Counted from the first letter of the stretch, positions 8,433 to 18,250 are shown. The stretch: 64,000 nt of DNA from Sphingomonas sp. Root720 (GCF_001428605.1 NZ_LMID01000014.1:972-64971); one strand, 5' to 3'. Notes: a model not told the origin generated them from the sequence alone. Numbers and translations are program-made.

Positions 8433-8723
8433 TCGCTTGCGGCGCAATGGACTATCGGCTCTAGCTCCGTGCCTTGTCGGGCGGCAGGGCTGGTCGTTCG
8501 CGGCGCCCGTCGAGCCGCCCGGAAAATGTCAGCGCTGCGAAAGTCCTAAACGAGATTGCGTTCCGAACATTTCTATAGCGGTGCGACCCAAGCATCTTGG
8601 CATGGCGTAGTGGATCAGGATGGGAAGCCATCCGATCGGATGCGGGACAGAAGAACAGCCAAGGATAGTGGGAGAGGGCCGAAGGTCGCCTGCGGATCCG
8701 GAGCGGAATAAGGGGGTAGAATT

Positions 8724-10961
8724 ATGCTATCGCGCAGCAAGAAACGGGCGATATTCCTCGTCGGCGTCTCGTTGGCAGGCCTGCACACGGGGGCCGCGCA
8801 GGCCCAGGCGGCGGCCGAACAGGTGGCCGGCGGCGACATCGTCGTCACGGCGACCCGGCGTGAAACCAATGTCCGCGACGTGCCGGTGGCCGTGCAGGCC
8901 TTCACGAGCCTGGCGATCGAGCGCGCCAACATCACCCGCCCGGCGGACTTCATCAACCTGACCGCGAACGTCAACCTGTCCGAGGCCGTCCGCCCGGGCG
9001 AGGCGAACGTCTCGATGCGCGGCGTCCAAGGCAATTTCGGTCTGACCCTTCCGGTCGCGATCGTCATCGACGGCGTCATCGCACCGAGCCCCAACGCGCT
9101 GCAGCAGGAGCTGGTCGACGTCACCCAGATCGAAGTGGTGAAGGGTCCGCAAAGCTCGCTCTACGGCCGCAACGCCAGCGCCGGCGCGATCGTTATCACG
9201 ACCCGCAAGCCCGGCCCCGAAGTCGAAGGCAAGGTGCTGGTCGGCGGAGGCAATGGCGGCACCACCCGGGCGCAGGCGATGATCAGCGGTCCGATCGCAT
9301 CCAGCGTCTTCGGGCGCCTCGCGCTCTCGTCGAAGAACAGCGACGGTTTCTGGCGCAACGCCGTCCTCGATCGCGGTGCGGATTATTTCCGTGAGCAGGT
9401 CGCCGATGCCCGCATCATCTACGATGCCAGTGGTCCGTTCACCGCCGATCTGCGCGGGCGCTACAGCCGCACCCGCATGGGCGCCCAGCTCTGGACGGCG
9501 CAATTCCTGACCTTCGACAACAACAACAGCTTCCCCGATTTCCAGCAGAACAACGGCAATTCGAACGGCCGGCAACAGCGCATCGATCTGTCGCTGAAGT
9601 TCGATTACGACATGGGTTTCGCGGTCGCGACCCTGACCGGTTCGTACAACCGGCTGCGTGCCAACTATACCGGCGACGCGCCGGTGGATGGGGCATCGCT
9701 CGGTCCAAACCCGCCGGGAACGCCGAGGCCGCTGCCCGGCTATAACTACCGCCTGACCGGCAACAGCTTCACCGTGCTCAACGAAACCGACAAGACCGTC
9801 GAGTTCCGTATCGCCTCCCCGAGCAACCAGCCCTTCCGCTGGATGATCGGCAGCTATTACAGCGATATCGTCCGGCTGGAGCATTCGCAGAGCAAGGTCG
9901 ACAAAGGGATCAACATTCGCGACCTGTTCAGCCCGGATGTGCTGAACATGGCGACCGGCACCAATCCGTTGGCGGCTGGCGGCTGGCAGGCGGGCGAGAA
10001 CCATCTGCGCGACACCGCCCTGTTCGCGCGGGTGGAATATGACATCCTGCCGGGCCTCCAGGCGGCGGCCGGACTGCGCTGGGATCATGAGCGGAACACC
10101 ACCAGCAACAAGGTGCCGGCCGGCTATACGCCCAACCCCGGCTTCCAGAACAAGGCGTCGTTCGATGCGTGGCAGCCCAATGCCTCGCTCCGCTACAAGA
10201 TCACCCCCGACGCTTCGGCCTATGCCAGCTACGGTCGCGGCGTGCGCGTCGGCGGCTTCAATCGGCCGGGATCCTCCGCCACGATCGCACCGCTGGGCTT
10301 CAACTTCCCCGAAGCCTTCAAGACCGAGAAGTCGGACGCCTTCGAAGTCGGTTTCAAGAGCAGCTTCTTCGACCGTCGTTTCTCGCTGAACGTCGCGGCC
10401 TTCCACTACACGATCCACGATGCGCAGAACTTCACGGCCTTCGCGACCTCCCCGCCCGTCACCATCGTCATCAATCAGGACAAGGTGGTGTCGAAGGGCT
10501 TCGAGGTCGAGGCGAGCGTGCGGATCATCGACGGGCTGACCATCTCCGACAGCTTCGGTCTGACCGATGCGAAGTTCAAGGAATCGCAGATCGCCTCGAC
10601 GATCGGCAACCGCGTTCCGCTGTCGCCGAAATACAGCAATGTCGTGGCGGTCGATTATTCGACCGAGTTAACCGACACGATGACGTTCAGCGCCAACGGC
10701 AGCTGGCGGCGGACCGGCACGATGTGGTTCGACATCTACAATACGCCGAACACCAGCCGTAAGCCCTTCAACCTGTTCGACGGCCGCGCGGCGGTGGATA
10801 TCGAGACCGGCTCGGGCAACACGTGGACGCTGGCGCTCTGGGGCAAGAACATCTTCGACAAGAAGTACATCGTCTACGGTGCTCCGCTGCCGCCGAGCTT
10901 CAACTTCAACTATCGTGGCCAGCGCCGCTCCTACGGGGTCGAGGCCAGCTACAAGTTCTGA
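8724..10961 (+). CDS. TonB-dependent outer-membrane receptor
   Basis: The product is 745 aa with a signal peptide (cleavage after AAQAQA), a TonB-box-like DIVVTATRRE segment, a plug domain (VPVAVQAF to about residue 160, with VEVVKGPQSSLYGRNASAGAI) and a 22-strand-type barrel ending in a C-terminal aromatic residue (SYKF). It resembles the sphingomonad receptors tied to catabolic clusters more than known siderophore receptors. AAGGGGG lies 8 bases before ATG. A 291-bp gap before it holds no gene and probably carries its promoter. It likely imports the hydrophobic substrate of this island. Confidence 0.85.
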   Translation: MLSRSKKRAIFLVGVSLAGLHTGAAQAQAAAEQVAGGDIVVTATRRETNVRDVPVAVQAFTSLAIERANITRPADFINLTANVNLSEAVRPGEANVSMRGVQGNFGLTLPVAIVIDGVIAPSPNALQQELVDVTQIEVVKGPQSSLYGRNASAGAIVITTRKPGPEVEGKVLVGGGNGGTTRAQAMISGPIASSVFGRLALSSKNSDGFWRNAVLDRGADYFREQVADARIIYDASGPFTADLRGRYSRTRMGAQLWTAQFLTFDNNNSFPDFQQNNGNSNGRQQRIDLSLKFDYDMGFAVATLTGSYNRLRANYTGDAPVDGASLGPNPPGTPRPLPGYNYRLTGNSFTVLNETDKTVEFRIASPSNQPFRWMIGSYYSDIVRLEHSQSKVDKGINIRDLFSPDVLNMATGTNPLAAGGWQAGENHLRDTALFARVEYDILPGLQAAAGLRWDHERNTTSNKVPAGYTPNPGFQNKASFDAWQPNASLRYKITPDASAYASYGRGVRVGGFNRPGSSATIAPLGFNFPEAFKTEKSDAFEVGFKSSFFDRRFSLNVAAFHYTIHDAQNFTAFATSPPVTIVINQDKVVSKGFEVEASVRIIDGLTISDSFGLTDAKFKESQIASTIGNRVPLSPKYSNVVAVDYSTELTDTMTFSANGSWRRTGTMWFDIYNTPNTSRKPFNLFDGRAAVDIETGSGNTWTLALWGKNIFDKKYIVYGAPLPPSFNFNYRGQRRSYGVEASYKF

Positions 10962-10969
10962 CCCGATGC

Positions 10970-10993
10970 GGGTGCCGTCGCCGGACGGCGCCC
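10970..10993 (+). terminator. Hairpin after TonB receptor gene
   Basis: GGGTGCCGTC (10970-10979) and GACGGCGCCC (10984-10993) pair around a GCCG loop with one G-T wobble, 8 bp after the receptor stop. A short pyrimidine-rich tail (GCTTCTTCC) follows; there is no long T-run. Confidence 0.55.
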
Positions 10994-11074
10994 GCTTCTT
11001 CCTGCCCGCCCCTTCCCGCGCGCCGGCCGGGCCGCGGCTGGCGCGATCCCGTTTCGCACCTATGGGAATCGACC

Positions 11075-12325
11075 GTGATCGAGCATGAGAACGACGCCGG
11101 CACCGGAGAGTGGCGGCGCGGCTGGCGAGGATTGGCCTCCGCCGCCATCGGGGTGGGGACCGGCTATAACCTGCTGCTGATGACCGCCGGCCTGTTCATC
11201 ATCCCGATGGAGCAGGAATGGCATGTGCCGCGCAGCGCCCTGGTGCTCGGCCCCGTCGTGGGATCGATCAGCGCGCTGCTCAGCCCCGTCGCCGGTGTCA
11301 TCATCGACCGGGCAGGACCACGCCCGCTGGCGATACTGGGCCTGTCGGCACTGGGCGCCGCCTTTCTCGCCATGGCCTTCCTGCCGTCCAGCCTGATGCT
11401 GTTTTACGCGATGGCGATCCTGTTCGGCTTCATCACGCCGTTGAGCAATCCGATGGTCTTCTGTCGCGGCATGGTGACCTGGTTCCGGCGCAACGCCGGG
11501 GTCGCGCTGGGCATCACCATGAGCGGCACCTCCCTCGGCGCCTCGCTGGCGATCCCGCTGCTGGCCTGGGTCATCGCCGATCATGGCTGGCGCGCAGGCT
11601 ATGCGACCCTGGCCGCCATCTCCCTGTTCGTCGGCCTGCCGATCGTCCTGCTCTGGTTTCGCGAACGGAGCGATGCGGCCGGTGAGGACGCGGCCCCGAC
11701 CCGCGTCAATTCCTGGCCCCTGCTGCGGCTGGCGGCGCGGGACCCACGCTTCTGGACGATCAATATCGCCTTCGTCCTGGCCGGAGTCTTCATCGGCGGC
11801 TTCATGAACCAGTTGCAGCCGGTGCTGATCGGCAAAGGCTTCGCGCCCCTGGCGGCGGCGGGAATCGTATCGGTCTATACCGCCGCGATCGGGTGCGGGC
11901 GGATCGGCGCCGGCTGGTGGCTCGACCGGTGGAAGCCGCAGCGCGTGGCGATGCTCTGCCTGGTCGCCGCTGGATGTGGCGCACTGATGGTCGCCGGGCT
12001 CGACGCAACCCATAGCGGCGCGTGGCCCCTGGCGGCGCTGGCGGCCGCGTTGATCGGCATGGGGCAGGGGGCGGAGGCGGATTTCATCGCCTTCTTCACG
12101 ATCCGCATCTTCGGGCTTCCGGCCTTTTCCGCGATCTTCGGGCTGTTCGCCCTGACCGTCGGACTGGGGATCGCGGGCGGCGGCGTGCTGTTCGCTGCCC
12201 TGTTCGACCTGACCGGTAGCTATGGTCTCGCCGTCCTGCTGGCGGCGGCGATGATGGTGGTCGCGGGCGGCCTGATCGGCACGCTGCGGATCGGAACCCG
12301 GCCCGACGGGCTCGACCCGCGCTGA
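11075..12325 (+). CDS. MFS transporter
   Basis: The product is 416 aa with 12 predicted membrane segments, a conserved DRAGPRPLAI loop between helices 2 and 3 (MFS motif A) and a second WWLDRWKPQR loop after helix 8. It resembles the monocarboxylate/oxalate-type MFS proteins (NarK-OFA branch). The GTG start at 11075 is preceded by GGGA at a 7-base spacing; no suitable ATG is near the first helix. Placed between the receptor and dehydrogenase genes, it likely moves the island's substrate or acid product across the inner membrane. Confidence 0.75.
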   Translation: MIEHENDAGTGEWRRGWRGLASAAIGVGTGYNLLLMTAGLFIIPMEQEWHVPRSALVLGPVVGSISALLSPVAGVIIDRAGPRPLAILGLSALGAAFLAMAFLPSSLMLFYAMAILFGFITPLSNPMVFCRGMVTWFRRNAGVALGITMSGTSLGASLAIPLLAWVIADHGWRAGYATLAAISLFVGLPIVLLWFRERSDAAGEDAAPTRVNSWPLLRLAARDPRFWTINIAFVLAGVFIGGFMNQLQPVLIGKGFAPLAAAGIVSVYTAAIGCGRIGAGWWLDRWKPQRVAMLCLVAAGCGALMVAGLDATHSGAWPLAALAAALIGMGQGAEADFIAFFTIRIFGLPAFSAIFGLFALTVGLGIAGGGVLFAALFDLTGSYGLAVLLAAAMMVVAGGLIGTLRIGTRPDGLDPR

Positions 12326-12491
12326 GCCGAAGCCCGCGGCACCGCCGCCAATTCTTGCGCTATTCGCAACCAAATCTGCGGCCTTCCGCTTCATCCGTCG
12401 GTCTCCAGCGGTCAGCATGGCGCGGCACTGCAAGAGCGCGCAGGCGGCCGTCCGGCCGCTGAGCCGGCCGAGACGCCGATGGAGGGAAACG

Positions 12492-13589
12492 TTGAAGATC
12501 CAAGCCGCCGTGATTCAGGAACAGTCCGGGCCGTTCATCCTCGACGATCTGGTGCTGGACGCGCCGGGCGCCGACGAGATCCGGGTCCGCATCGCGGGAT
12601 GCGGCATCTGCCACACCGATCTGGTCTGCCGCGATCAATATTTCCCGGTGCCGCTTCCCTGCGTGTTCGGCCATGAGGGCTCGGGCGTCGTCGAGGCGGT
12701 GGGCGCGGGGGTGACCGATCTGGCGCCGGGCGACCATGTCGTGCTGAGCTTCGATGCCTGCGGCAAATGCCAGCCCTGCCTGCGCGGCCTTCCGGGCTAT
12801 TGCCTCGACCTTTACGCGCATAATTTCCTGGGCACACGGCCCGACGGCAGCATGGCGCTGCACCGTCATGACGGCGGTGCGGTCCATGGCCATTTCTTCC
12901 AGCAGAGCAGCTTCGCCACCCATGCGATCGCCAGGGCCGCCAATGCGGTGAAGGTCGATCGCGACCTGCCGATCGAGCTGCTCGGCCCGCTTGGTTGCGG
13001 TATCCAGACCGGCGCGGGCGCGGTGATGAACGCGCTGCGGCCCCAGGCCGGATCGAGCATCGCCGTGTTCGGCGCGGGATCGGTCGGGCTCAGCGCGATC
13101 ATGGCGGCGCGGGTGGTGGGCTGCGCGACGATCGTCGCGGTCGATCTGAACCCCGATCGCCTCGAGCTGGCCCGCGAACTGGGCGCCACCCATGTCGTCG
13201 CGGCCGGAGACGGCGATCCGGTCGAGGCGATCCGCGCGATCAGCGGGGGCGGGGTGCTCTTCTCGCTCGAATGCACCGGTCTGCCCAAGGTGCTGCGCCA
13301 GGCGGTCGACGCGCTGACGCTCACCGGGGTGTGCGGGGTGATCGGGGTGTCGCCGCTCGGGACCGAGGTCGCGCTCGACATGAACTCGCTGATGTTCGGA
13401 CGCAGCGTGCGCGGCATCATCGAGGGCGACAGCATACCGCGGATCTTCATCCCGCAGCTCGTCGAGCTTCACAAACAGGGTCGCTTCCCCTTCGACAGGC
13501 TGATCCGTTTCTATCCGCTCGACCGGATCAACGAGGCGGTGCACGACACCGAAAGCGGCAAGGTGCTCAAGGCGGTGGTGCGGCCCTGA
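12492..13589 (+). CDS. Zinc-dependent alcohol dehydrogenase (aryl/allylic-alcohol type, MDR)
   Basis: The product is 365 aa. Catalytic-zinc ligands are Cys40 in GICHTD and the GHEGSG His; structural zinc is held by ACGKCQPC plus the following Cys in GYC; the cofactor fold has GAGSVGLSAIMAA with Asp after a VAVD strand, favouring NAD. This is the same branch as benzyl-alcohol and geraniol dehydrogenases. TTG 12492 is chosen because GGAGGG lies 6 bases upstream and homologous proteins begin at this point (K-I-Q-A-A-V). Its stop overlaps the ligase start. Predicted role: oxidise a primary allylic alcohol to the aldehyde. Confidence 0.8.
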   Translation: MKIQAAVIQEQSGPFILDDLVLDAPGADEIRVRIAGCGICHTDLVCRDQYFPVPLPCVFGHEGSGVVEAVGAGVTDLAPGDHVVLSFDACGKCQPCLRGLPGYCLDLYAHNFLGTRPDGSMALHRHDGGAVHGHFFQQSSFATHAIARAANAVKVDRDLPIELLGPLGCGIQTGAGAVMNALRPQAGSSIAVFGAGSVGLSAIMAARVVGCATIVAVDLNPDRLELARELGATHVVAAGDGDPVEAIRAISGGGVLFSLECTGLPKVLRQAVDALTLTGVCGVIGVSPLGTEVALDMNSLMFGRSVRGIIEGDSIPRIFIPQLVELHKQGRFPFDRLIRFYPLDRINEAVHDTESGKVLKAVVRP

Positions 13590-15142
13590 TGGAAGGCGGC
13601 TTCCTCTCGATCGGCGAACTTCCCCGCCTGGCCGCGCGCAGCTTCGGCGGCAAGACCGCCCTGGTCGACGGCGACCGGTCGCTCAGCTTCGACGAGGTCG
13701 ACCGGCTGTCCGACCGTTTCGCCGCCGGGCTCGCGGCGCGGGGAATCGGCGCGGGCGACCGCGTCACCCTCTATGGCGAGAATGGCTGGGCCTGGATCGT
13801 CAGCTATTACGGCATCGCCAAGGCCGGGGCGGTGATCAATCCGGTCAACCAGCTGCTCACGCCTGGCGAGGTCCGCTACATCGTCGACGACTGCGGCGTC
13901 TCGGCCGTCGTCGCTTCGGCGGCGAGGGCGCGTGCGCTGGTGCCCGTCCTGGCCGGTAGCGGCGCCGAGCTGGTCGTCTGTTATGGCGAGGGCGCACCGG
14001 AGGGCACGGTGGCGTTCGACACGCTGCTCGTCGGCGACCATCCCGTCCCGTCGAGCTCCGGCGACGACGCGCGCCTGGGCACGATCGCCTATACGTCGGG
14101 CACGACCGGCCATCCCAAGGGCGCGATGCTCAGCCATCGCGCCATCGTCACCAATGTCCGGATGACCGCGCTTATGCATGGCAGGCGGGCGGACGACATC
14201 ATCGTTTCCGCGCTGCCGCTGCCGCATGTCTACGGCAATGTCGTCATGAATGCTGCCTTCCTGTGCGGCTCGACGCTGGTGCTGTTCCCGACCTTCGACG
14301 CCGCCACGATCCTCGGCGCGATCGCCCACCGCCGCGCAACGATGTTCGAAGGCGTGCCGACCATGTACCATTATCTGCTGCAGAGCCCGGCGCTGGCCGC
14401 CGCAGACCTGTCGTCGCTGCGGCTCTGCACGGTCGGCGGACAGGCGATGCCGGTCACCGCGATGGAGGCGGTCGAGGCGCGGTTCGGCTGTCCGTTGATC
14501 GAGCTGTGGGGGATGACCGAACTCGGCGGGCTGGGCACGACCCATCCGCATCTCGGCCCTTATCGGCATGGATCGATCGGGATCGCGCTCCCTTTCCTCG
14601 AGGCGCGGATCGCCGAGGCGGAGGATGCGCTGCGCGACATGCCCGAAGGCGAGGTCGGCGAGCTGCTCGTCCGCGGGGCGATGGTGATGCAGGGCTATCA
14701 TGGTGCGCCCGAGGCAACCCGGGACGCGATCTGCGACGATGGCTGGCTGCGCACCGGCGACCTCGCCCGGATCGACCGCGACGGCTTCATAACGATGGTC
14801 GACCGCAAGAAGGACATGATCCTGACGGCGGGCAACAACATCTATCCGGCCGAGCTCGAACGGGTCATCGCGATGCATCCGGGCGTCGCCTTCTCGGCGG
14901 TCGCGGGCTTTCCCGACCCGGCCAAGGGCGAAGTCCCGGTCGCCTTCATCGTCGCCAGGGCCGGAGCCGCGCCGACCGGCGAGGAATTGGCGGCGCACTG
15001 CCGCGCGCACCTCGCGCCCTACAAGGTGCCGCGCGCCTACCGCTTCGTCGACGACCTGCCGAAGACCAGCACCGGCAAGATCATGCGGCGCGCGCTCGCC
15101 CAGCTCCACAGCGACAACGACAAGATGACGAGGACAGGATGA
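13589..15142 (+). CDS. AMP-forming acyl-CoA ligase
   Basis: The product is 517 aa. The AMP-binding P-loop (YTSGTTGHPKG), A5 motif (LWGMTE), A7 (GWLRTGDLARID) and the catalytic Lys in STGKIMRR are all intact. It belongs to the medium/long-chain fatty acyl-CoA synthetase group. The ATG overlaps the dehydrogenase TGA (TGATG) and its stop overlaps the aldehyde dehydrogenase start, so the three are a translational block for alcohol to aldehyde to acid to acyl-CoA conversion. Substrate specificity cannot be read from sequence; geranic-acid-like acids fit the context. Confidence 0.8.
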   Translation: MEGGFLSIGELPRLAARSFGGKTALVDGDRSLSFDEVDRLSDRFAAGLAARGIGAGDRVTLYGENGWAWIVSYYGIAKAGAVINPVNQLLTPGEVRYIVDDCGVSAVVASAARARALVPVLAGSGAELVVCYGEGAPEGTVAFDTLLVGDHPVPSSSGDDARLGTIAYTSGTTGHPKGAMLSHRAIVTNVRMTALMHGRRADDIIVSALPLPHVYGNVVMNAAFLCGSTLVLFPTFDAATILGAIAHRRATMFEGVPTMYHYLLQSPALAAADLSSLRLCTVGGQAMPVTAMEAVEARFGCPLIELWGMTELGGLGTTHPHLGPYRHGSIGIALPFLEARIAEAEDALRDMPEGEVGELLVRGAMVMQGYHGAPEATRDAICDDGWLRTGDLARIDRDGFITMVDRKKDMILTAGNNIYPAELERVIAMHPGVAFSAVAGFPDPAKGEVPVAFIVARAGAAPTGEELAAHCRAHLAPYKVPRAYRFVDDLPKTSTGKIMRRALAQLHSDNDKMTRTG

Positions 15143-16630
15143 TGACCGACTTCTTCAGCGATTATGTGATGACGATCGATGGCGGGCCGGCGACGGCGGG
15201 CGCGACGATCGACGTCGTCAATCCCGCGACCGAGGAGCTGATCGCCGGGGCGCCCGATGCGAGCCGCGAGCAGCTCGAACAGGCGGTGGCCGCCGCGCGG
15301 CGCGCCTTTCCCGGCTGGCGCGATACCCCTCTGGCCGAGCGCCAGGCGCTGGTGGCGACGATCGGCGACCTGATCGAGGCGCATGCCGAGGATTTCATGC
15401 GGCTGCTGACGATGGAGCAGGGCAAGGCGCGGGCCGGCGCCGAATGGGAGATCTTCGGTTCGGTGGCCTGGTGCCGCGCGGTGGCGGCGCAGTCGCTCGA
15501 GACCGAGACGGTCGAGGACCAGCCCGGACGCCGGGTCGAGACCCGCCGGGTGCCGATCGGCGTCGTCGGCGCGATCACGCCGTGGAATTTCCCGATCTTG
15601 CTCGCGATCTGGAAGATCGCCCCCGCGCTGGTGACGGGCAATGTGATGGTGCTCAAGCCCTCGCCCTATACGCCGCTGGGCACGCTCAAGCTGGGCGAGC
15701 TGCTGCAGGGCGTGCTGCCGCCGGGGGTGCTGAACGTCGTGTCGGGCGGCAACGATCTCGGCGCCTGGATCACGCAGCATCCGGCGATCGGCAAGATCAG
15801 CTTCACCGGATCGACCGCGACCGGGCGGCGGATCATGGAGAGCGCGTCGGGCAACCTGAAGCGGATCACCCTGGAACTGGGCGGCAACGACCCGGCGATC
15901 GTCATGCCCGACGTCGATCCGAAGACGGTTGCCAAGGAGCTGTTCTGGGCGGCCTTCCAGAACAGCGCGCAATTCTGCGTCGCGGCCAACGGTTGCCAAG
16001 GAGCTGTTCTGGGCGGCCTTCCAGAACAGCGCGCAATTCTGCGTCGCGGCCAAGCGGCTCTATGTCCATGAGGATATCTACGACGCGGTTCGCGACGAGA
16101 TGGTCGCCTATGCGCAGACCGTGAAGGTCGGCGACGGATCGCAGCAGGGCACCGATCTCGGCCCGATCCAGAACCGCATGCAATATGAGAAGGTCAAGGA
16201 TCTGCTCGCCGACACGCGGCGGATCGGCGCCAATATCGTCGCCGGTGGTGAGGCTGGCGAAGGGCCGGGCTATTTCATCCCGGTCACGATCGTCGACAAT
16301 CCGCCCGACGACAGCCGCGTCGTGACCGAGGAAGCGTTCGGCCCGGTCCTTCCCTTGCTCAAATTCTCCGATGTCGACGATGTGATCGCGCGGGCGAACA
16401 GCACCGAATATGGGCTGGCCGCATCGGTCTGGTCGAAGGACACCGCCGCCGCACTGCGCATCGCCGAGCGGATCGAGGCGGGCACGGTGTGGATCAACGA
16501 GGTCCATGTCTTCGGTCCCCACATCGCCTTCGGCGGGCACAAGCAGTCGGGCATGGGGGTCGAGAACGCGCTCGACGGCCTCGCCGAATATACCAATCCG
16601 CAGACGATCACCGTGAAGGACCTAGCCTGA
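15139..16630 (+). pseudogene. Aldehyde dehydrogenase, frameshifted by a 64-bp tandem duplication
   Basis: The gene encodes a full NAD(P)-dependent aldehyde dehydrogenase ([34 protein letters not shown] general base, catalytic Cys280 in AQFCVAA), but right at the catalytic Cys the sequence is duplicated with period 64. Reading as written, translation stops at 16071 (310 aa, lacking the C-terminal third). Removing one 64-bp copy leaves 1428 bp, an intact 475-aa frame. Every other part looks under normal coding constraint, so the lesion is recent, a reversible slippage state, or an assembly error. The start overlaps the ligase stop; the stop overlaps the second Ldi-family gene. Confidence 0.8.
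15925..16053. repeat. 64-bp perfect tandem duplication inside aldehyde dehydrogenase
   Basis: Bases 15925-15989 match 15989-16053 exactly (two copies with period 64 plus one shared base). The unit covers the codons for K-E-L-F-W-A-A-F-Q-N-S-A-Q-F-C-V-A-A. Because 64 is not a multiple of three, the second copy is read in another frame. Confidence 0.95.
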
Positions 16631-18201
16631 TGCACTTTCTCAAGCTTGCTGCGTTCGGCATGGCTTTGGTCACGGCCGGCGCCCAAGCCGCCGTGCCGAA
16701 AGTCGATCCGGCCGATTATCCGGAACTGACCGACAAGGAGATCGGCCATGTCCGCCACATGATCCGATTGTCGCGGCAGCTTCCCGGCGACTGGTCGGGC
16801 ATGGGCAGCGACATGTGGTCGGTCGCCGAGCGCACCATCCAGTTCCAGCTATCCTATATGGCGACGGCGCTGGGGCTGGTGCAGCACAGCTACACCCCTG
16901 CCTATCGCGAGGCCTATCAGCCGGCGATGGACGCGCTGATCCAGAAGATGACCTTGCCCGACGTCTGGGAATTATGGCTGAATTCCAGCCGTGCGGGTAC
17001 CTTCCGCAGCAAGACGCGCAGCATCCAGCCGGGCTGGGTCGACCCGGTGCGCAAATATAACATCATGCTGAAGGGCTATCTGCTCCAGGCGGGTGCCATG
17101 TACGACATGCTGTACCAGGACGGCAGATATGATCGGCCCGGTGCCTTCACCTTCCGCCATATCCCGGCGACCTGGGCCAATGGGCCGCAGACCTTCCGCT
17201 ACACGCTGGGCGACGTCGCCCGGATCGTCCATCAGGAATATGTCGATTCCGACTATGCGGGGGTACAGTGCGAGCCCAACGTGGTCTTCCCGCAATGCAA
17301 CCAGCCGCCGATCCTGGGCCTGATCAACTATGACCAGAGCCACGGCACCCATTATGCGGCCGACATCATGCCGAAGTTCAAGGCCCAGTGGAGCCGGATC
17401 GGCTATACCGACGCGAAGACCGGCCAGAACATCGGCTACATGCGGGTCTCGACCGGCGCGAAGGTGGGGTTGACCGGGCCCGTCGGCGACGGCTGGTCGA
17501 ACAGCTGGATGAACGTGTGGAATCCCGAACTGGTCCGCGACATCTATCCGAAGCTGCGCGAGCAATATTATCGCAACTTCGTCTCGGGCGCCTATGCGCG
17601 CAACGTGCCGTCCTACGGCAACAAGGACATGATCGGGCTGGGCTTCGGCCAATATGCCTTCATGGCGGCGGAGGTCGGCGACGGCGCGGCGCGGGCGGCG
17701 ATGCTTGCCTATGCCGACCGCAACTTCAATCCGGTGTGGGAGAATGGCGAATATTATTACCCGCGAAGCGATGATTATGCGCCCGATGCCGGCGGCAACT
17801 CGCGCGGCGTGGACAGTTGGACCGGCAACGTCCTGATCGCGCTGGCGCGTCTCGACAAGGGCGACGGTTTCCGCAAGCTCTATGCCAGCCCCTGGACGGC
17901 AGCGACGCTGCGGCAGCCTTATGTCAGCGGGATCGACTATCGGACGACCAATGTCAGCCGCGCCTGGTACGATGCCGGCAAGCGCGCCCTGGTGGTCACG
18001 CTCAAGCCCGGCCCGGTCAAGGCGAAGGCGACCCGCTTCACCGTCAACCAGCTCCAGCCTGGCGTCGATTATGTGGTGCTGCGCGACGGCGTGGAGATCG
18101 GACGGGTCGGGAAGGGAAGCTTCGCGCGCCGGGCCGACGGCACGGTGCAGATCGGCGGCCCGCTCGACAAGGCGCACAGCTATGTGATCGTGGCCGGCTG
18201 A
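16630..18201 (+). CDS. Linalool dehydratase/isomerase (Ldi) family protein, exported
   Basis: The product is 523 aa and clearly related to the Ldi-family gene at 6178. It has a signal peptide (FLKLAAFGMALVTAGAQA, cleavage near residue 20), so it should be periplasmic, like the Castellaniella enzyme. The C-x8-C pair is kept (Cys214, Cys223), as is the DPVRKYNIMLKGYL block, but the His found in the other copy is Tyr150 here. The C-terminal beta-rich extension is also present. Its ATG overlaps the aldehyde dehydrogenase TGA. It may act on a related substrate, catalyse only one half-reaction, or bind without catalysis. Confidence 0.7.
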   Translation: MHFLKLAAFGMALVTAGAQAAVPKVDPADYPELTDKEIGHVRHMIRLSRQLPGDWSGMGSDMWSVAERTIQFQLSYMATALGLVQHSYTPAYREAYQPAMDALIQKMTLPDVWELWLNSSRAGTFRSKTRSIQPGWVDPVRKYNIMLKGYLLQAGAMYDMLYQDGRYDRPGAFTFRHIPATWANGPQTFRYTLGDVARIVHQEYVDSDYAGVQCEPNVVFPQCNQPPILGLINYDQSHGTHYAADIMPKFKAQWSRIGYTDAKTGQNIGYMRVSTGAKVGLTGPVGDGWSNSWMNVWNPELVRDIYPKLREQYYRNFVSGAYARNVPSYGNKDMIGLGFGQYAFMAAEVGDGAARAAMLAYADRNFNPVWENGEYYYPRSDDYAPDAGGNSRGVDSWTGNVLIALARLDKGDGFRKLYASPWTAATLRQPYVSGIDYRTTNVSRAWYDAGKRALVVTLKPGPVKAKATRFTVNQLQPGVDYVVLRDGVEIGRVGKGSFARRADGTVQIGGPLDKAHSYVIVAG

Positions 18202-18231
18202 GGGCGGTCAGCACATGGGCGGTTCGACTCG

Positions 18232-18250
18232 ACCGGCGGCCCGGGCCGGT
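18232..18250. terminator. Possible bidirectional terminator between convergent genes
   Basis: ACCGG (18232-18236) and CCGGT (18246-18250) flank a self-complementary CGGCCCGGG core in the 65-bp gap between the second Ldi-family gene and the convergent symporter gene. No T-run is present, so support is weak. Confidence 0.3.

Noticed and set aside
15929-16630. Separate small aldehyde dehydrogenase gene covering the C-terminal part
   Set aside because: It begins in the duplicated segment without its own ribosome site or proper start; it is the frameshifted remainder of the upstream gene.
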